43,943 nt of DNA from Nitrosomonas sp. (GCA_008015595.1 SSFW01000014.1:1-43943), one strand, 5' to 3'. Positions 30,497-41,158 are shown, numbered from the stretch's first letter. Numbers and translations are program-made. The notes: generated from the sequence alone by a model not told the origin.

Positions 30497-32122
30497 TTAG
30501 TGTGCCGTGGTCTCCAGATCCAATCTAATTTTTTCTAGTCGCGCATCATTCGGAAGTACACTTCCAGCTCTTTCCAAATAGAGCTGTGCATCTTCCAACC
30601 TACCTTCGAGTCTTGCTTTAGCTATGAACTGAATATAGCGATCGACGATTCTCCTTAATCCTGCCTGGGCGATATCATTATGTGCATCAATAGCAAGCAC
30701 CATCTGATAATGCTTAAACGCATTGTCTTTAGCAGGCGTTGTAAAACGCGAAGCTCTCATCGCTTTCTCAGCAGCGTCTAAATGCATCTTGATAACATTC
30801 TTATCAATCGGTTCTTCTACAATCATTTGTGCAGATGTGTTCACTGATAAATCAGCCATGGTTGAATGCTGATTTCCTTTCAGTTCTGATTCAACTGTTG
30901 AATGCTCTACTTTATGATCTTCACGTACTAAAGGAATATCTGGTAATGCGGATACATTTTCAGAAGATGTTTTACTTAATGGATCTTCAACTAAATCCTT
31001 AATGTGGTGTTCACTCGACAATATCGGTTCGCTAATTTCAACAAGATCAGCCCCTTTATTTACATCGACTAAATCCGATTTCTTTTCCCCAAACCACAAT
31101 CCAATCATAATAAATGCTGCAATACTAGCTCCTATCGCCAACCCCAACGGATTTTTAGTAATTTTATGCTTACCAAAATCATCAACGACTTCTGCACCAG
31201 TAATATTTGATTGAGCCTGATCTTTACCCGTTACATTATCGATTAACGCCATTAACTCCTCCACTGATTGAGGTCGATCACTGCAAGGAAGCTTCAGCAT
31301 CCAATCAACTACTTTAGTGATTGAAGGGCTTAATGTCATACCTGATAATTCTGAAAGTGAAATCAAAGGATCAGATTCACCTCGTTTAATTGCATTTAAC
31401 CGATTTTGTGCGGATACCGGCTCCTTATGGGTAATACACTGATATAGCGTCGCGCCGAGTGAATAAAAATCGGTTGCGGGCTTAACTTCCGTTGTAGATT
31501 CATATTGTTCTGAGGGCGAGTAAACTGTAATCAAGGTAGAAGTATCTTCACCCAATCGCCTTGCGAGTATCCAACGCGCAGATGAAAAACCCGTCAAGAT
31601 AGGCTCGCCATCTTTTTTCAAGAAAATCGATTCGGGCTGGATCCCCTCGTGAATAAAATTATATCCATGCAGTTCTTTTAAGGCATTTAAGATTGATATC
31701 AGTATAAATTTGATCTCTGCCTCTTCAAAAATTGTTGATGGCTCTAGTATGCGAGAAAGTGGTTTGCCTTCATTACGATGTGTTATCAAATAAGCTGTCC
31801 CGTTATGCTCCAAGATATTTTCAGAGGCGGCTATATTCGGGTGTTCCACGTGAGTAAGAACATTTCCTTGATCTAGAAATGCCCTCAAACCCAAGTCATA
31901 ATCTTCCTTATTCGATGGATTTTTGCATTCAACAACTTGGCTACCGCTAGCACGTAATGCAAGCTTCTGAGGAAAATATTCAAGTATCTCAACTTGTTCT
32001 TTTAGATGATGATTCCAAGCACGATAAGTAATATCAAATACCGTAGTTTCTTTCGTATCTTGAATTTCATAGACACCAATATGTGTACCTTTTGGCAGAG
32101 TCTGGTCGTGAGTATATGTCAT
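30497..32122 (-). CDS. Membrane-anchored Ser/Thr protein kinase-like protein, predicted pseudokinase
   Basis: 541 aa; kinase-like N-lobe VEILEYFPQKLALR, HEGIQPESIFLKKDGEPILTGFSSAR, SPSEQY, TDFYSLGATLYQCIT; single TM LGLAIGASIAAFIMIGLWFG; C-terminal helical repeat region. Confidence 0.85.
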   Translation of the reverse strand: MTYTHDQTLPKGTHIGVYEIQDTKETTVFDITYRAWNHHLKEQVEILEYFPQKLALRASGSQVVECKNPSNKEDYDLGLRAFLDQGNVLTHVEHPNIAASENILEHNGTAYLITHRNEGKPLSRILEPSTIFEEAEIKFILISILNALKELHGYNFIHEGIQPESIFLKKDGEPILTGFSSARWILARRLGEDTSTLITVYSPSEQYESTTEVKPATDFYSLGATLYQCITHKEPVSAQNRLNAIKRGESDPLISLSELSGMTLSPSITKVVDWMLKLPCSDRPQSVEELMALIDNVTGKDQAQSNITGAEVVDDFGKHKITKNPLGLAIGASIAAFIMIGLWFGEKKSDLVDVNKGADLVEISEPILSSEHHIKDLVEDPLSKTSSENVSALPDIPLVREDHKVEHSTVESELKGNQHSTMADLSVNTSAQMIVEEPIDKNVIKMHLDAAEKAMRASRFTTPAKDNAFKHYQMVLAIDAHNDIAQAGLRRIVDRYIQFIAKARLEGRLEDAQLYLERAGSVLPNDARLEKIRLDLETTAH

Positions 32123-32521
32123 GATATTGTTGTCCTTTTTCCTATACTTTATATTAACGTGTTGCCTTAAATATTAAATCATTTAGCGAGTTGAATTCAT
32201 CTAGGGGAAATGGCTGATTACGTATCTCAGTCTTAGATTTTCAATGATACATAATTCCATTGACCACTATCTCTTTGATGAAAATAACCTTTCCCACAAA
32301 CTTTACCATGATGCGCTCTATCGTAATTAAATCTTCATCCATATCTCTCATTATCCAACTTAAAATCGATCAAACAAAATGATTGAACCAGCAGTATTGC
32401 GATAACCAATTATCTTACAGATATTACCCAGTTAGCTCTGAGCAGAAATCGTTTAGAATCCTGACTAAACCGCGATACTTCGATATACTATATAAAATAC
32501 ATTTAATTAAAAATTGATAGT

Positions 32522-33514
32522 ATGAAACCTCCTGTTTGCATCACAGTCACAGGCGCAGCTGGGCAAATTGGCTACAGCTTAATATTTCGGATAGCGGCTG
32601 GGGACATGCTTGGTAATGATCAACCCATCATTCTTCGTTTACTGGATGTTACTGAATCGCAAGGTTTTCTTAATGGTATCATCATGGAGCTTGTTGATTG
32701 TGCCTTTCCGCTCTTAATAGATGTCATTAAAACTGATGATCCACTCGTCGCTTTCGATAAGGCTAATATTGCGATCCTAGTCGGCGCTCGACCACGAACA
32801 AAAGGAATGGAGCGTAAGGACCTGCTAGCTGCTAATAGCGTTATATTCAGTACCCAAGGTAAAGCACTCAATGAAGTTGCTGATCCAAACGTAAAAGTGC
32901 TCGTTGTTGGCAATCCAGCCAACACGAATGCATATATTGCGATGAAGAATGCACCTAAACTACCAATAAATAACTTTTCAGCAATGCTCCGATTGGATCA
33001 CAATCGAGCATTGTCCCAGGTAGCTATGAAAATTAATCAACCCGTTACAGAAATTAGAAAAATGATTATCTGGGGCAATCATTCTTCAACTCAATTTCCT
33101 GATATTGATCACACAGAGGTTAGAGGCGAGAAAATAATCAACCTTATTAGTGATTACGAGTGGGTTGAAAATTACTTCCTTCCAACTGTGCAAAACCGGG
33201 GTGCAGCTATTATCGAAGCGAGAGGTGGGTTATCGAGCGCTGCAAGCGCTGCCAATGCAATTATTAATCATATGCATGATTGGTTGATTGGAACTCGAGA
33301 AAATGACTGGGTGACAATGGGGATACCCTCTGATGGTAGTTATGGCATCCCAGAGGAAATTATTTATGGATTCCCTGTTACATGTCAGAATGGCACTTAC
33401 AGGATTGTTCAAGAACTTGAAATCAGTAGTCGATCTAAGGCTAAAATGCTTGAAACCTACCAAGAACTCCTCGAAGAAAAAGATTCAATCAAGCATTTAC
33501 TTTCAAACCGATGA
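32522..33514 (+). CDS. mdh: Malate dehydrogenase
   Basis: 330 aa; [51 protein letters not shown]. Confidence 0.95.
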   Translation: MKPPVCITVTGAAGQIGYSLIFRIAAGDMLGNDQPIILRLLDVTESQGFLNGIIMELVDCAFPLLIDVIKTDDPLVAFDKANIAILVGARPRTKGMERKDLLAANSVIFSTQGKALNEVADPNVKVLVVGNPANTNAYIAMKNAPKLPINNFSAMLRLDHNRALSQVAMKINQPVTEIRKMIIWGNHSSTQFPDIDHTEVRGEKIINLISDYEWVENYFLPTVQNRGAAIIEARGGLSSAASAANAIINHMHDWLIGTRENDWVTMGIPSDGSYGIPEEIIYGFPVTCQNGTYRIVQELEISSRSKAKMLETYQELLEEKDSIKHLLSNR

Positions 33515-33523
33515 AACTTCAAT

Positions 33524-33979
33524 TCAAAGTGTTTTAATAAATGATAGAACCTCATCTACATGACCAGGCACTTTCACACCACGCCACTCTCTTATTAGCT
33601 TGCCCTGTTCATCGATAACAAAAGTACTCCGTTCAATACCACGAACTTGTTTGCCATACATATTTTTCAATTTCATGACTTCAAAGCGATTACAAACCGT
33701 TTCGTTTGAATCACTTAATAAATCAAATGGCAATCCTAGTTTTTCTCTAAAATTTTCGTGTGATTTAATGCTATCTCTTGAAATTCCAACAACTTCACAA
33801 TTAAGTGCTTTAAATTGTTCATATAAATGGCTAAATTGCTGACTTTCGGTGGTACAACCCGGCGTGTCATCTTTTGGATAAAAATAGATTATCAACTTCT
33901 TACCACGATAGTCAGTTAACCTAAAAGGTTTACCTTCAGTCGATTCAAGTTCAAAGTCAGGTATAGGATTAGCTAACAT
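33524..33979 (-). CDS. bcp: Thioredoxin-dependent peroxiredoxin, Bcp/PrxQ type
   Basis: 151 aa; YFYPKDDTPGCTTESQQF, VVGISRDSIKSHENF, GIERSTFVIDEQGKL. Confidence 0.93.
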   Translation of the reverse strand: MLANPIPDFELESTEGKPFRLTDYRGKKLIIYFYPKDDTPGCTTESQQFSHLYEQFKALNCEVVGISRDSIKSHENFREKLGLPFDLLSDSNETVCNRFEVMKLKNMYGKQVRGIERSTFVIDEQGKLIREWRGVKVPGHVDEVLSFIKTL

Positions 33980-34009
33980 CTGAGTATCAATTAATAAAGA
34001 AATTTATGT

Positions 34010-35350
34010 TTAGGGTATGATTTGATCAATTGTAATCAAGACATCTTTATCGCCCAATTTAACTGGTTGGCTAAATCCTTCTAAGTCTCCACTTGTCGGA
34101 ACTGCCTGACCTGATTTACTTACCCTAGCCCCAATAACTACTTCAGGAAAACTAGACATTTTCATGGTAGGAGTCATAGCCATATCATCGTCAAGTGAAA
34201 AAGTTGCTGGTAAATCCTTAGCACTTAATCTGAGGATTGCTAAAGGCATTTTAGATCCTGTTTTTGCACGAGCAAAAACAAACAAAACATCCGTAGCGGA
34301 TACTTTACTTGCCAGATCAGGACTAATGATCACTTTTCCAGATACCTTTGTTGATGTAATCGAATTTGCTGCTATCTTAACTTCATCTGAAGACGTAGCA
34401 TCATGCTGTAAATCACTTGAGACCTTTGAATTCTGAGCTAATTGAACTGGGTGATCTTCTTTTCCTTTTACAGCAAGTGTCTTGGCTTGCTCGATGCTAC
34501 TAGTCACTGATGCTGCTAATTGAGAATCTTCAGGAATAAGCGCCACCAGCCTCTGCCAGTAATTTGCTGCTTGTTCATAGTTTTCTTTCTCAAATTCAAC
34601 TGTTCCGGCCAGAGCAAGTGCTTTCGGGTATTCTGGATCAATGCTCAGTGCATGAGCAATCAACTCAGCTGGTCTACCAATCAAGCTTCCATTATTCGTC
34701 ATTGCCAACACATCTGCATAGTCACTTAATAATTGCGCATTGTCGGGAATCATCTCGACTAACTTAGCATAAGTAGCACTCGCTTGTTGATATTGACCCA
34801 TTATGGCGTAGGTTCTGCCTAACATAACCCATCCTTCGATATCTTCCGGATTATCTTGAAGACGCGCTACTAGATTATCAACAACCGATTTAATCTCAGC
34901 ATGCCCTTGTGGCACTCCGGCCATATTTTCAGAATGAAACTGTGTTGCATTTGCAAGCTGCGACTGTGGCAACAATCCCCGCGTATCACCGATCGCCATA
35001 TACAACGATATAGCTGTTAGGGGAATAGCAAGCATAATCACAACCGCAGTTACTAAACCACGCGCTTTACTGGGTAATGCATCGGTGCCGGACTCAGTGC
35101 CCGATGCATTGACATCTAGCAACATTCTTTTTTGTAATTCTTGTTTACTCTTTTCGTACTGTTCCTTAGATAAAACATCGTTACTCAAATCTGCATCTAA
35201 TTCAGCTATCTGATCACGATAAATCGCAATATTAGCTGTTTGACGCTCTAGTGCTGTTATTTTTCCCTGCCGACTCTTGATCAAGGTTGGCAAAACGAAC
35301 ATCAGCGCAGTAACAATAAAAGCACCTGCAACAACCCAAAATGTAGTCAT
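34010..35350 (-). CDS. ccmI: Cytochrome c-type biogenesis protein CcmI
   Basis: 446 aa; two N-terminal TM segments, NIAIYRDQIAELDADLSNDVLSKEQYEKSKQELQKRML, TPR region; in ccm cluster. Confidence 0.92.
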   Translation of the reverse strand: MTTFWVVAGAFIVTALMFVLPTLIKSRQGKITALERQTANIAIYRDQIAELDADLSNDVLSKEQYEKSKQELQKRMLLDVNASGTESGTDALPSKARGLVTAVVIMLAIPLTAISLYMAIGDTRGLLPQSQLANATQFHSENMAGVPQGHAEIKSVVDNLVARLQDNPEDIEGWVMLGRTYAIMGQYQQASATYAKLVEMIPDNAQLLSDYADVLAMTNNGSLIGRPAELIAHALSIDPEYPKALALAGTVEFEKENYEQAANYWQRLVALIPEDSQLAASVTSSIEQAKTLAVKGKEDHPVQLAQNSKVSSDLQHDATSSDEVKIAANSITSTKVSGKVIISPDLASKVSATDVLFVFARAKTGSKMPLAILRLSAKDLPATFSLDDDMAMTPTMKMSSFPEVVIGARVSKSGQAVPTSGDLEGFSQPVKLGDKDVLITIDQIIP

Positions 35351-35356
35351 CCTTTT

Positions 35357-35866
35357 TTATTCCTTCTCAATTTTTCTAATCAAGGTTTCTGCTTCTAGCT
35401 GCTGACTCTCAGATAGTTGCTGCGGTTCTTCAAATACTAGCGATCGACGACGTCTTAAATATAAAACTAAAGCAAGGATTGCCCCTAAGAATAATAAGAT
35501 GGGGCCAAGCCATAGCAATATTGTCGTTGGCTTAAACGGTGGATTGTAAAGAACAAAATCACCGTATCGCGCAACTAGAAAATCGATTATTTCTTCATCG
35601 CTTTTATTAGCTTTCATTTGTTCTCGAATTTCTCGCCTCAGATCATTCGCAAAATCAGCCCGTGAACCAGCCAGTGATTCATTTTGGCAAACTAAACAGC
35701 GTAAGTTCTCCGAAAGCTCAATCAAACGTTTTTCTAAAATGGGGTCTTCAGCTACTGGAATTGCTTCATTAGCAAAACTTATCTGTACAAAAAATACTAA
35801 TATAAATACAAGCGACATCTGCCAGCTTGACAGAAAATGACTGTTTAAATAATTCATTAATCTCAA
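35357..35866 (-). CDS. ccmH: Cytochrome c-type biogenesis protein CcmH
   Basis: 169 aa; LRCLVCQNESLAGSRADFANDLRREIREQM; YGDFVLYNPPFKPTT. Confidence 0.96.
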   Translation of the reverse strand: MRLMNYLNSHFLSSWQMSLVFILVFFVQISFANEAIPVAEDPILEKRLIELSENLRCLVCQNESLAGSRADFANDLRREIREQMKANKSDEEIIDFLVARYGDFVLYNPPFKPTTILLWLGPILLFLGAILALVLYLRRRRSLVFEEPQQLSESQQLEAETLIRKIEKE

Positions 35867-36387
35867 CCTTGCAATTCTTTTATCAGAGGTAGGATTTTAT
35901 CCTCCAATGACTTCACCGTGACGGGTCCGATATGTTTATAACGAATGATCCCTTTCTTATCAATAACATAAGTCTCAGGAACTCCATATACCCCATAATC
36001 AATCCCTACCTTTCCATCAGCGTCAATAATACTTACCGCATAGGGATCACCATATTGCTTCAACCATTGAATTGCAGTACTTCGCTCATCTTTATAATTC
36101 AATCCATAAATTGGGACTATGCCAAGTTTAGCAAGTTGAACTAACAATGGATGCTCATCTCGACAAGCTACACACCATGAGGCCCAAACATTTAGCATCC
36201 AGACCTTACCCATATTGTCTTGCGATGCTAATGTCTTCGAAGGATCGTGTAATTGCTGTAATTCAAAGACAGGTGCAGGTTTATCAATGAGCGGAGAAGG
36301 AACTTGACGCGGATTCAGTGTTAATCCTATCCCTAAAAAAACCACTAATACAATAAATACTGCTAATGGCAATAGAAAGCGCATCAT
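35863..36387 (-). CDS. ccmG: Thiol:disulfide interchange protein CcmG/DsbE
   Basis: 174 aa; MLNVWASWCVACRDEHPLL; YGVYGVPETYVIDKKGIIRYKHIGP. Confidence 0.95.
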   Translation of the reverse strand: MMRFLLPLAVFIVLVVFLGIGLTLNPRQVPSPLIDKPAPVFELQQLHDPSKTLASQDNMGKVWMLNVWASWCVACRDEHPLLVQLAKLGIVPIYGLNYKDERSTAIQWLKQYGDPYAVSIIDADGKVGIDYGVYGVPETYVIDKKGIIRYKHIGPVTVKSLEDKILPLIKELQG

Positions 36388-38432
36388 ACGCTTTTACCTT
36401 CTGAAACGATTGTCGAGCTAATTGCAACGCCAGTGGAATTTGGAATCGATGTCGCTTCCTTTTCAACAGTCTGATTAACCTCAGATTGTTTTTTTCTAAG
36501 AATATTAAATCGATAACGGTGATCTGAAATAGCCAGAATTCCTCCCAGCGCCATAAAAATACAACCGAGCCATATCCAAACAACAAAGGGCTTGTGGTAC
36601 ACACGGACAACCCAAGCACCACTATCCAACGGCTCTCCCAATGCAATATACAAATCTCTTACAATGCCAGTATCTATCGCAGCTTCTGTCATAACCATAC
36701 CAGATGCATTGTAAGTTCTTTTCTCAGGATATAATTTACGCACCACGGTATCACCTTTCAGCACATCGATATCACCTACTGTCGCTTTGTAGTTTGGTCC
36801 TGGCTTATTTGTAGTTCCATTAAACTTAAAGGTATAGCCGCCAATTGATACAATATTTCCAAGCTCCATCCGAACATCTTTCTCGGTTTCGTAACCATTA
36901 ACCATCGTTACACCGATTACAAAAGCTGCTATACCTAAGTGCGCGCAATGCATTCCATAATAACTAGAGGATTGGCGAGTCAATCTCGCTATGACGCTCC
37001 CCTGCCCACTATTTTGGATACGATGTTTAATATTGACAACAATACTTGTGATAATCCAGAACGCCAAAAGCAGACCAAAACTAACCATAGGCTTCCATTC
37101 TTCCATCAATAACGGCATGGTCAGGGCACTTACCATACTAACCACAAATGCCCAGCGTAAACGAGTGACTAATGACGGTAAACTTGCTTGCTTCCACCGA
37201 GCAATTGGCCCAAGACCAATCAAGAAAATAGCTGGTGCCATCAAAGGAACAAATATTGTTTCAAAATAGGGAGGGCCAACGGATATTTTGCCTAAATTCA
37301 ACGCATCCATTAATAAAGGATAGAGTGTGCCAAGCATGACACTCCCTGCAGCCACGAGCAATAAGACATTATTAGTCAATAACATCGTTTCGCGTGACAC
37401 CAACTGAAAATCACCGCCTAATCCTACTTTAGGCGCACGCCACGCGAATAACGTTAATGAAAAGCCCACAATCACTACTAGATAAACTAAAATGAAAATA
37501 CCACGGGCTGGATCAGTTGCGAATGCATGAACTGAAGTCAAAACACCTGAACGCACCAAGAATGTACCCAATAAGCTTAATGAGAATGCTGTAATCGCCA
37601 GTAAAACCGTCCAGCTTTTGAAACTACCACGCTTCTCAGTTACAGCCAAAGAATGAATCAGTGCGGTTCCAACTAACCATGGCATAAAAGATGCGTTCTC
37701 GACAGGATCCCAAAACCACCATCCCCCCCAACCTAATTCATAATAAGCCCACCAACTACCGATCATGATACCAATCGTTAAGAATACCCATGCTGCAGTG
37801 GTCCAAGGACGTGACCACCTTGCCCATGCTGCATCGAGCTGTCCACTCAATAACGCAGCAATTGCAAAGGCAAATGCAACCGAAAACCCAACATATCCCA
37901 TATAAAGCATTGGAGGATGCATGACCATTCCTGGATCTTGTAATAATGGATTCAGGTCACTTCCTTCAAGCGCAGCGGGTAACAAACGATCAAATGGGTT
38001 AGAGGTAAATAATAAAAATAACAAAAATCCAACGCTAACCAATCCCAAAACACCTAAGACTCTCGCAACCATATCATCAGGCAATTGCTTACTAAATACA
38101 CTTACAGCAACAGACCAACCTGATAACAAGAATATCCATAGTAATAACGAACCCTCATGTGATCCCCAAGTTGCAGCAAATCTGAAATGAAGCGGTAATT
38201 CAGAATTGGAATGAGATGCGACATTGAGTACTGAAAAATCATTATTAACAAAAGAATAAGCTAAGCACCCAAATGCGATTGCAATAAATACAAACTGCCC
38301 TTGTACTACTGGCCGCGCTATTGCTATCCAAGCAGGAATACCACGAGCCGCTCCGATTAATGGGAGCGTGCCCTGAATCAATGCTAATAACATTGCAAGA
38401 ATCAAAGCAAAATTACCGAGTTCTGGGACCAT
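36384..38432 (-). CDS. ccmF: Heme lyase CcmF
   Basis: 682 aa; ATWGSHEGSLLLWIF, WWD domain ELGWGGWWFWDPVENASFMPWL. Confidence 0.97.
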   Translation of the reverse strand: MVPELGNFALILAMLLALIQGTLPLIGAARGIPAWIAIARPVVQGQFVFIAIAFGCLAYSFVNNDFSVLNVASHSNSELPLHFRFAATWGSHEGSLLLWIFLLSGWSVAVSVFSKQLPDDMVARVLGVLGLVSVGFLLFLLFTSNPFDRLLPAALEGSDLNPLLQDPGMVMHPPMLYMGYVGFSVAFAFAIAALLSGQLDAAWARWSRPWTTAAWVFLTIGIMIGSWWAYYELGWGGWWFWDPVENASFMPWLVGTALIHSLAVTEKRGSFKSWTVLLAITAFSLSLLGTFLVRSGVLTSVHAFATDPARGIFILVYLVVIVGFSLTLFAWRAPKVGLGGDFQLVSRETMLLTNNVLLLVAAGSVMLGTLYPLLMDALNLGKISVGPPYFETIFVPLMAPAIFLIGLGPIARWKQASLPSLVTRLRWAFVVSMVSALTMPLLMEEWKPMVSFGLLLAFWIITSIVVNIKHRIQNSGQGSVIARLTRQSSSYYGMHCAHLGIAAFVIGVTMVNGYETEKDVRMELGNIVSIGGYTFKFNGTTNKPGPNYKATVGDIDVLKGDTVVRKLYPEKRTYNASGMVMTEAAIDTGIVRDLYIALGEPLDSGAWVVRVYHKPFVVWIWLGCIFMALGGILAISDHRYRFNILRKKQSEVNQTVEKEATSIPNSTGVAISSTIVSEGKSV

Positions 38433-38477
38433 AATTATTAAGTATTAAATGAATTACAATGAAAAAAGATTATTCTA

Positions 38478-38924
38478 TTAATTTTGAGTTGATTTCTGGG
38501 CTTTAGCTGCTTGTTCAAGTGCAACAGCTGCTTCTGGAGGCATATAATTTTCATCATGTTTCGCAAGAACCTCGTCAGCATAAAAAATGCCATCGTTTGC
38601 AATTTTCCCCTGCGCCACAACCCCTTTCCCTTCCTTAAATAAATCAGGAAGTATCCCGGTATAGACTACTTTTATGGTTTCTGCCGTATCGGTAATCGCA
38701 AAATTAACGGTTGTGGAATCATTCTGGCGTTTAACGCTACCTTCTTCCACCAACCCACCAATTCGGAAACTTTTCCCAATTGGCGCTTCCTTTGCTACAA
38801 CCTGAGTTGGACTAAAGAAAAACACAAGATTACTTTGGAACACATTCAACACCAAAATTGCTGCACTCGTTAATGCGGTAAGGCTAAAGGCTATTATTGC
38901 CATCTTTTTATGACGTGGCTTCAT
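38478..38924 (-). CDS. ccmE: Heme chaperone CcmE
   Basis: 148 aa; [14 protein letters not shown]; HxxxY heme motif [11 protein letters not shown]. Confidence 0.96.
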   Translation of the reverse strand: MKPRHKKMAIIAFSLTALTSAAILVLNVFQSNLVFFFSPTQVVAKEAPIGKSFRIGGLVEEGSVKRQNDSTTVNFAITDTAETIKVVYTGILPDLFKEGKGVVAQGKIANDGIFYADEVLAKHDENYMPPEAAVALEQAAKAQKSTQN

Positions 38925-39105
38925 CTTTTCTCTCTCTTAAAATTGACTCTTTTGTGAGACTCAGTTGCTGCCTTAAAGTTCTAGCGCTTCTTTTAACCAT
39001 CAGAATCTCACCTATAACACATATAAATGTAGCTAGATAAGACCCCCAAACATAGAGGCCATATCCTCCCATATTAAAAAAATCGGACCAGCTATCCCAG
39101 ATCAT
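38908..39105 (-). CDS. ccmD: Heme exporter protein CcmD
   Basis: 65 aa; [28 protein letters not shown]. Confidence 0.93.
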   Translation of the reverse strand: MIWDSWSDFFNMGGYGLYVWGSYLATFICVIGEILMVKRSARTLRQQLSLTKESILRERKDEATS

Positions 39106-39842
39106 CGCGTTGTTCCTCTTAATTCAGCTACCCAGCTTGTATGACTCTCACGTTCCAATATAATGTTCCGCGCTCTAAGCAAGATTACCGCTATAGAATA
39201 CATCCAAGCAGCCAGCACCATCACTAACATTCCAACCAACATCGCAGTTGCCATTTTAGGTGACTGCATCACGCTAACCGAGGCTCCTTGATGCAAAGTA
39301 TTCCACCACTGAACCGAAAAATAGATAATTGGAATATTGACAACCCCGACCAACGCTATTACAGCACCAGCTTTATCAGCTCTTCTCGGATCATCAATAG
39401 CTGCTTGTAGTGACATAAATCCAATATATAAAAACAATAATATCAATTCAGAAGTCAATCTAGCGTCCCAAACCCACCAAGTTCCCCACATCGGCTTCCC
39501 CCACCATGCACCTGTCCATAAAGCAATAAATGTAAATAAAGCCCCAGTCGGTGCTATGGCTGTAGCAAACATAGATGAAAGTCGAGTATTAAACGCCAAT
39601 CCTATCCCTGCCCAGAAAGCCATAACAACGTATAAAAACATCGACATCCAGGCCGCTGGAACATGAATAAAGATAATGCGATATGCCTCTCCCTGCTGGA
39701 AATCAGTTGGCGCCACAAAAAAACCAATGTATAGCCCTGCAACAAGAAAGATTACTGCTAAAACAGTAAAAAAAGGAATTAATTTCCCGGCAAGGAAATA
39801 AAAACTCGAGGGTGCTGCATACTTATACCAATTTATTGACAT
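39102..39842 (-). CDS. ccmC: Heme exporter protein CcmC
   Basis: WWD domain MWGTWWVWDARLTSELILLFLYIG; likely start at internal ATG 39842 (MSINWYKYAAPSS), removing the overlap with ccmB. Confidence 0.95.
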   Translation of the reverse strand: MSINWYKYAAPSSFYFLAGKLIPFFTVLAVIFLVAGLYIGFFVAPTDFQQGEAYRIIFIHVPAAWMSMFLYVVMAFWAGIGLAFNTRLSSMFATAIAPTGALFTFIALWTGAWWGKPMWGTWWVWDARLTSELILLFLYIGFMSLQAAIDDPRRADKAGAVIALVGVVNIPIIYFSVQWWNTLHQGASVSVMQSPKMATAMLVGMLVMVLAAWMYSIAVILLRARNIILERESHTSWVAELRGTTR

Positions 39843-39877
39843 ACTAACTAATTTTATAAATTTACTAAAATAATATT

Positions 39878-40537
39878 CTACTCCATCGAAATTCTTAGCG
39901 ATGCAGCGGCTGCCCAAGGAGCAAAAACGAGTGAAACCAATAGAAAAGCGCCAAGCAATGAAAAATGTGCATCATACCCTAAACCTGCAGCGCTTGCTTC
40001 AACTGCACCGGCCCCAAAAATTAATATGGGGATATAAAGTGGTAATACTAATAACGAAACTAATACCCCTCCTCCCCTAACTCCCAATGTCAGCGCTGCA
40101 CCGATTGCGCCAATCAAACTCAGTATTGGGGTCCCTATCAATAATGATAGCGTTAGAACTCCCAAGGCTTCCAGGGACAAATCGTATTGAATACCAAGAA
40201 TAGGTGCCATTAATACTAAAGGCAAACCGGAAACTAGCCAATGTGAAATCATCTTTCCCAATACCAAAAGAAACAAAGGCGATGGTGCAATCAATAATTG
40301 CTCTAATGTACCATCCATATAATCGATGGAAAACAATCGACCAAGTGACAACATCGAAGCTAGTAGTGCAGCTACCCATAATACACCTGGCGCTATGGCC
40401 CTCAGAATATTCATTTCTGGACCAACGCCCAGTGGAAATAGGCTAACCACAATAATAAAAAAAAACAATGTGATCAACACATCAGCCTGGCGACGCATCG
40501 CTAGCATCAAGTCTCTTCTGATTATCCACATCAACAT
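39878..40537 (-). CDS. ccmB: Heme exporter protein CcmB
   Basis: 219 aa; FSIDYMDGTLEQLLIAPSPL; multi-TM; LPLYIPILIFGAGAVEA. Confidence 0.96.
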   Translation of the reverse strand: MLMWIIRRDLMLAMRRQADVLITLFFFIIVVSLFPLGVGPEMNILRAIAPGVLWVAALLASMLSLGRLFSIDYMDGTLEQLLIAPSPLFLLVLGKMISHWLVSGLPLVLMAPILGIQYDLSLEALGVLTLSLLIGTPILSLIGAIGAALTLGVRGGGVLVSLLVLPLYIPILIFGAGAVEASAAGLGYDAHFSLLGAFLLVSLVFAPWAAAASLRISME

Positions 40538-40543
40538 TTCATT

Positions 40544-41158
40544 TCAATTCAAGTGTAGGTGATGAATCGCTGTCGCTGAAATATCGATGTCTTGATGTGT
40601 CGTCAGTATTACCATCCCACCTTGAGCAAGAAACCATTCTAACTTTTCTTTGATTAATTTTATAGCTACCACATCCAGCGCAGTAAGTGGCTCATCTAAA
40701 ATCCACAATTTTGTTTTAACTAGCAATAATCTCGCCAGAGACACTCTTCTTCTTTGTCCTTGTGACAACACTCGGGCCAGCAAGTTTTCCCGCCCCTTTA
40801 AACCAATCTGTTGTAGCGCCTCAAGCGCCATTTTGTTATCAACTTCTAAACCAGCCAGCGCGCAGGAAATTGATAAATTCTCAACTGCCGTTAGATCATC
40901 CTTTATTCCGATCATATGACCTAAATAAGTAAGACAGCTATAGTACTGTTCACCAAGTGATCGGATATTTGAATCATTCCAAGTAATCTTCCCGACGCTT
41001 GGCTGTGTCAGTCCACATAGCATTCTCAATAAACTTGTCTTACCGCTACCATTGGGGCCGTGAATTTGTAGCAATTCACCTGATTTCACTGAAAAATTAA
41101 GATCGGTGAATAAAACGTGTCCTCCCCGTGTACACTCTAATTTGGTAGCTACTAGCAT
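40544..41158 (-). CDS. ccmA: Cytochrome c biogenesis ATP-binding export protein CcmA
   Basis: 204 aa ABC ATPase; IHGPNGSGKTSLLRML Walker A, LSQGQRRRVSLARLL, WILDEPLTALD. Confidence 0.97.
   Translation of the reverse strand: MLVATKLECTRGGHVLFTDLNFSVKSGELLQIHGPNGSGKTSLLRMLCGLTQPSVGKITWNDSNIRSLGEQYYSCLTYLGHMIGIKDDLTAVENLSISCALAGLEVDNKMALEALQQIGLKGRENLLARVLSQGQRRRVSLARLLLVKTKLWILDEPLTALDVVAIKLIKEKLEWFLAQGGMVILTTHQDIDISATAIHHLHLN

Noticed and set aside
36143-36190. CcmG active site CVAC instead of the better-known CPxC-type
   Set aside because: Variation in the two middle residues is common among CcmG proteins; nothing unusual in context.
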